In this document: one piece after another, positions 9,550 through 9,843 of the stretch
How positions within the stretch are numbered: position 1 is the stretch's first letter
Layout: each line of letters starts with the position of its first letter
Source: NAT127 sp041655035
GTDB lineage: Bacteria > Pseudomonadota > Gammaproteobacteria > Pseudomonadales > Porticoccaceae
Assembly (NCBI GenBank): GCA_041655035.1
Contig: JBAZCN010000126.1
Location: 1 to 9,843 of the forward strand
DNA length: 9,843 nt
Direction of reading: 5' to 3'
Program-made: the position numbers and the translations under genes
The notes under the pieces: generated by a model
What the model saw: only the letters and a program-made list of their open reading frames with translations
Database searches by the model: none
Told to the model about the DNA's origin: nothing

Positions 9550-9843
9550 ATGACCGCCACCGCAGGGCGTGCCGCGAATCACTGTGCCGGGAGTCACCTT
9601 GCCGGGCGGCCCAGCGGCAGCCACCGGGGCGTCATCCTGATCGAGGCTCTGGTCGCCTTTGCGGTCCTGGCGATCGGCCTGTTGGCCCTGCTTGGTTTTC
9701 ACGGACTCAGCCACAGAATCAACGCCGATGCCAAGGTTCAGGCCGAGGCCGTGGCCCTGGCGGAAGGCAAGTTGCGGGAACTGGAAAGCTTCCTCACCGC
9801 CGGCGATCGCCGACTGGATATCGGTAGCAAAACAGCCATCGTC
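9550..9843 (+). CDS. pilV: PilV/GspI-like minor prepilin, N-terminal part (partial)
   Basis: The window holds the first 98 codons; the frame stays open to the last base. It begins two bases after the pilX-like stop, so translational coupling is likely, as there is only a weak GC-rich ribosome site. The leader of 27 residues ends in G27; the mature start VILIEALVAF has E32 at +5, followed by a hydrophobic helix AVLAIGLLALLGF. The segment AEAVALAEGKLRELESF after the helix matches the LAExKLEEL pattern of PilV/GspI-type pilins. No other ATG, GTG or TTG lies between 9550 and the cleavage site. PilV is preferred to GspI from the neighbours. A pilY1-type adhesin gene and a pilE gene would be expected to the right but are not visible. 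Confidence 0.8.
   Translation, partial: MTATAGRAANHCAGSHLAGRPSGSHRGVILIEALVAFAVLAIGLLALLGFHGLSHRINADAKVQAEAVALAEGKLRELESFLTAGDRRLDIGSKTAIV

Overview
The window is chromosomal DNA from a GC-rich gammaproteobacterium. The order lpxC - M23 peptidase - secA - argJ - mutT is the one found downstream of the division/cell-wall cluster in pseudomonads and relatives (E. coli has lpxC-secM-secA-mutT). The type IV pilus (T4P) minor pilin genes at the right end fit the same class. A purple-sulfur or other Chromatiales-like host would be consistent, but this cannot be fixed from sequence alone.

Layout, all genes on the + strand. (1) 1-5908, housekeeping: the 3' end of lpxC, a membrane-anchored M23 (LytM) endopeptidase in the slot that E. 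coli uses for secM, a complete secA with intact ATPase motifs and C-terminal zinc site, argJ, and a single-domain mutT. (2) 5909-6721, accessory: no intact gene. It holds a decayed Rpn/YhgA-like PD-(D/E)XK nuclease gene with its middle missing and its two ends in different frames, preceded by a good sigma-70-like promoter, then about 210 bp with only a possible promoter and hairpin. (3) 6722-9843, a tight minor-pilin operon: fimT/gspH-like, pilW-like, pilX-like and a pilV-like gene cut by the window edge. The last three are coupled by a 32-nt overlap and a 2-nt gap.

How the genes work together: LpxC commits lipid A synthesis, the M23 enzyme probably remodels periplasmic murein, SecA drives protein export, ArgJ recycles acetyl groups in arginine synthesis, and MutT removes 8-oxo-dGTP. 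The pilin operon would supply the tip/priming complex of a type IV pilus, and its first product carries the GRxR tail associated with DNA binding in FimT.

I see no strong sign of an undescribed system. The best leads are a calcium-loop motif inside the PilW-like protein, a roughly 19-residue insertion in SecA's first nucleotide-binding domain, an enlarged PilX-like protein, and the non-canonical fimT-pilW-pilX-pilV order.
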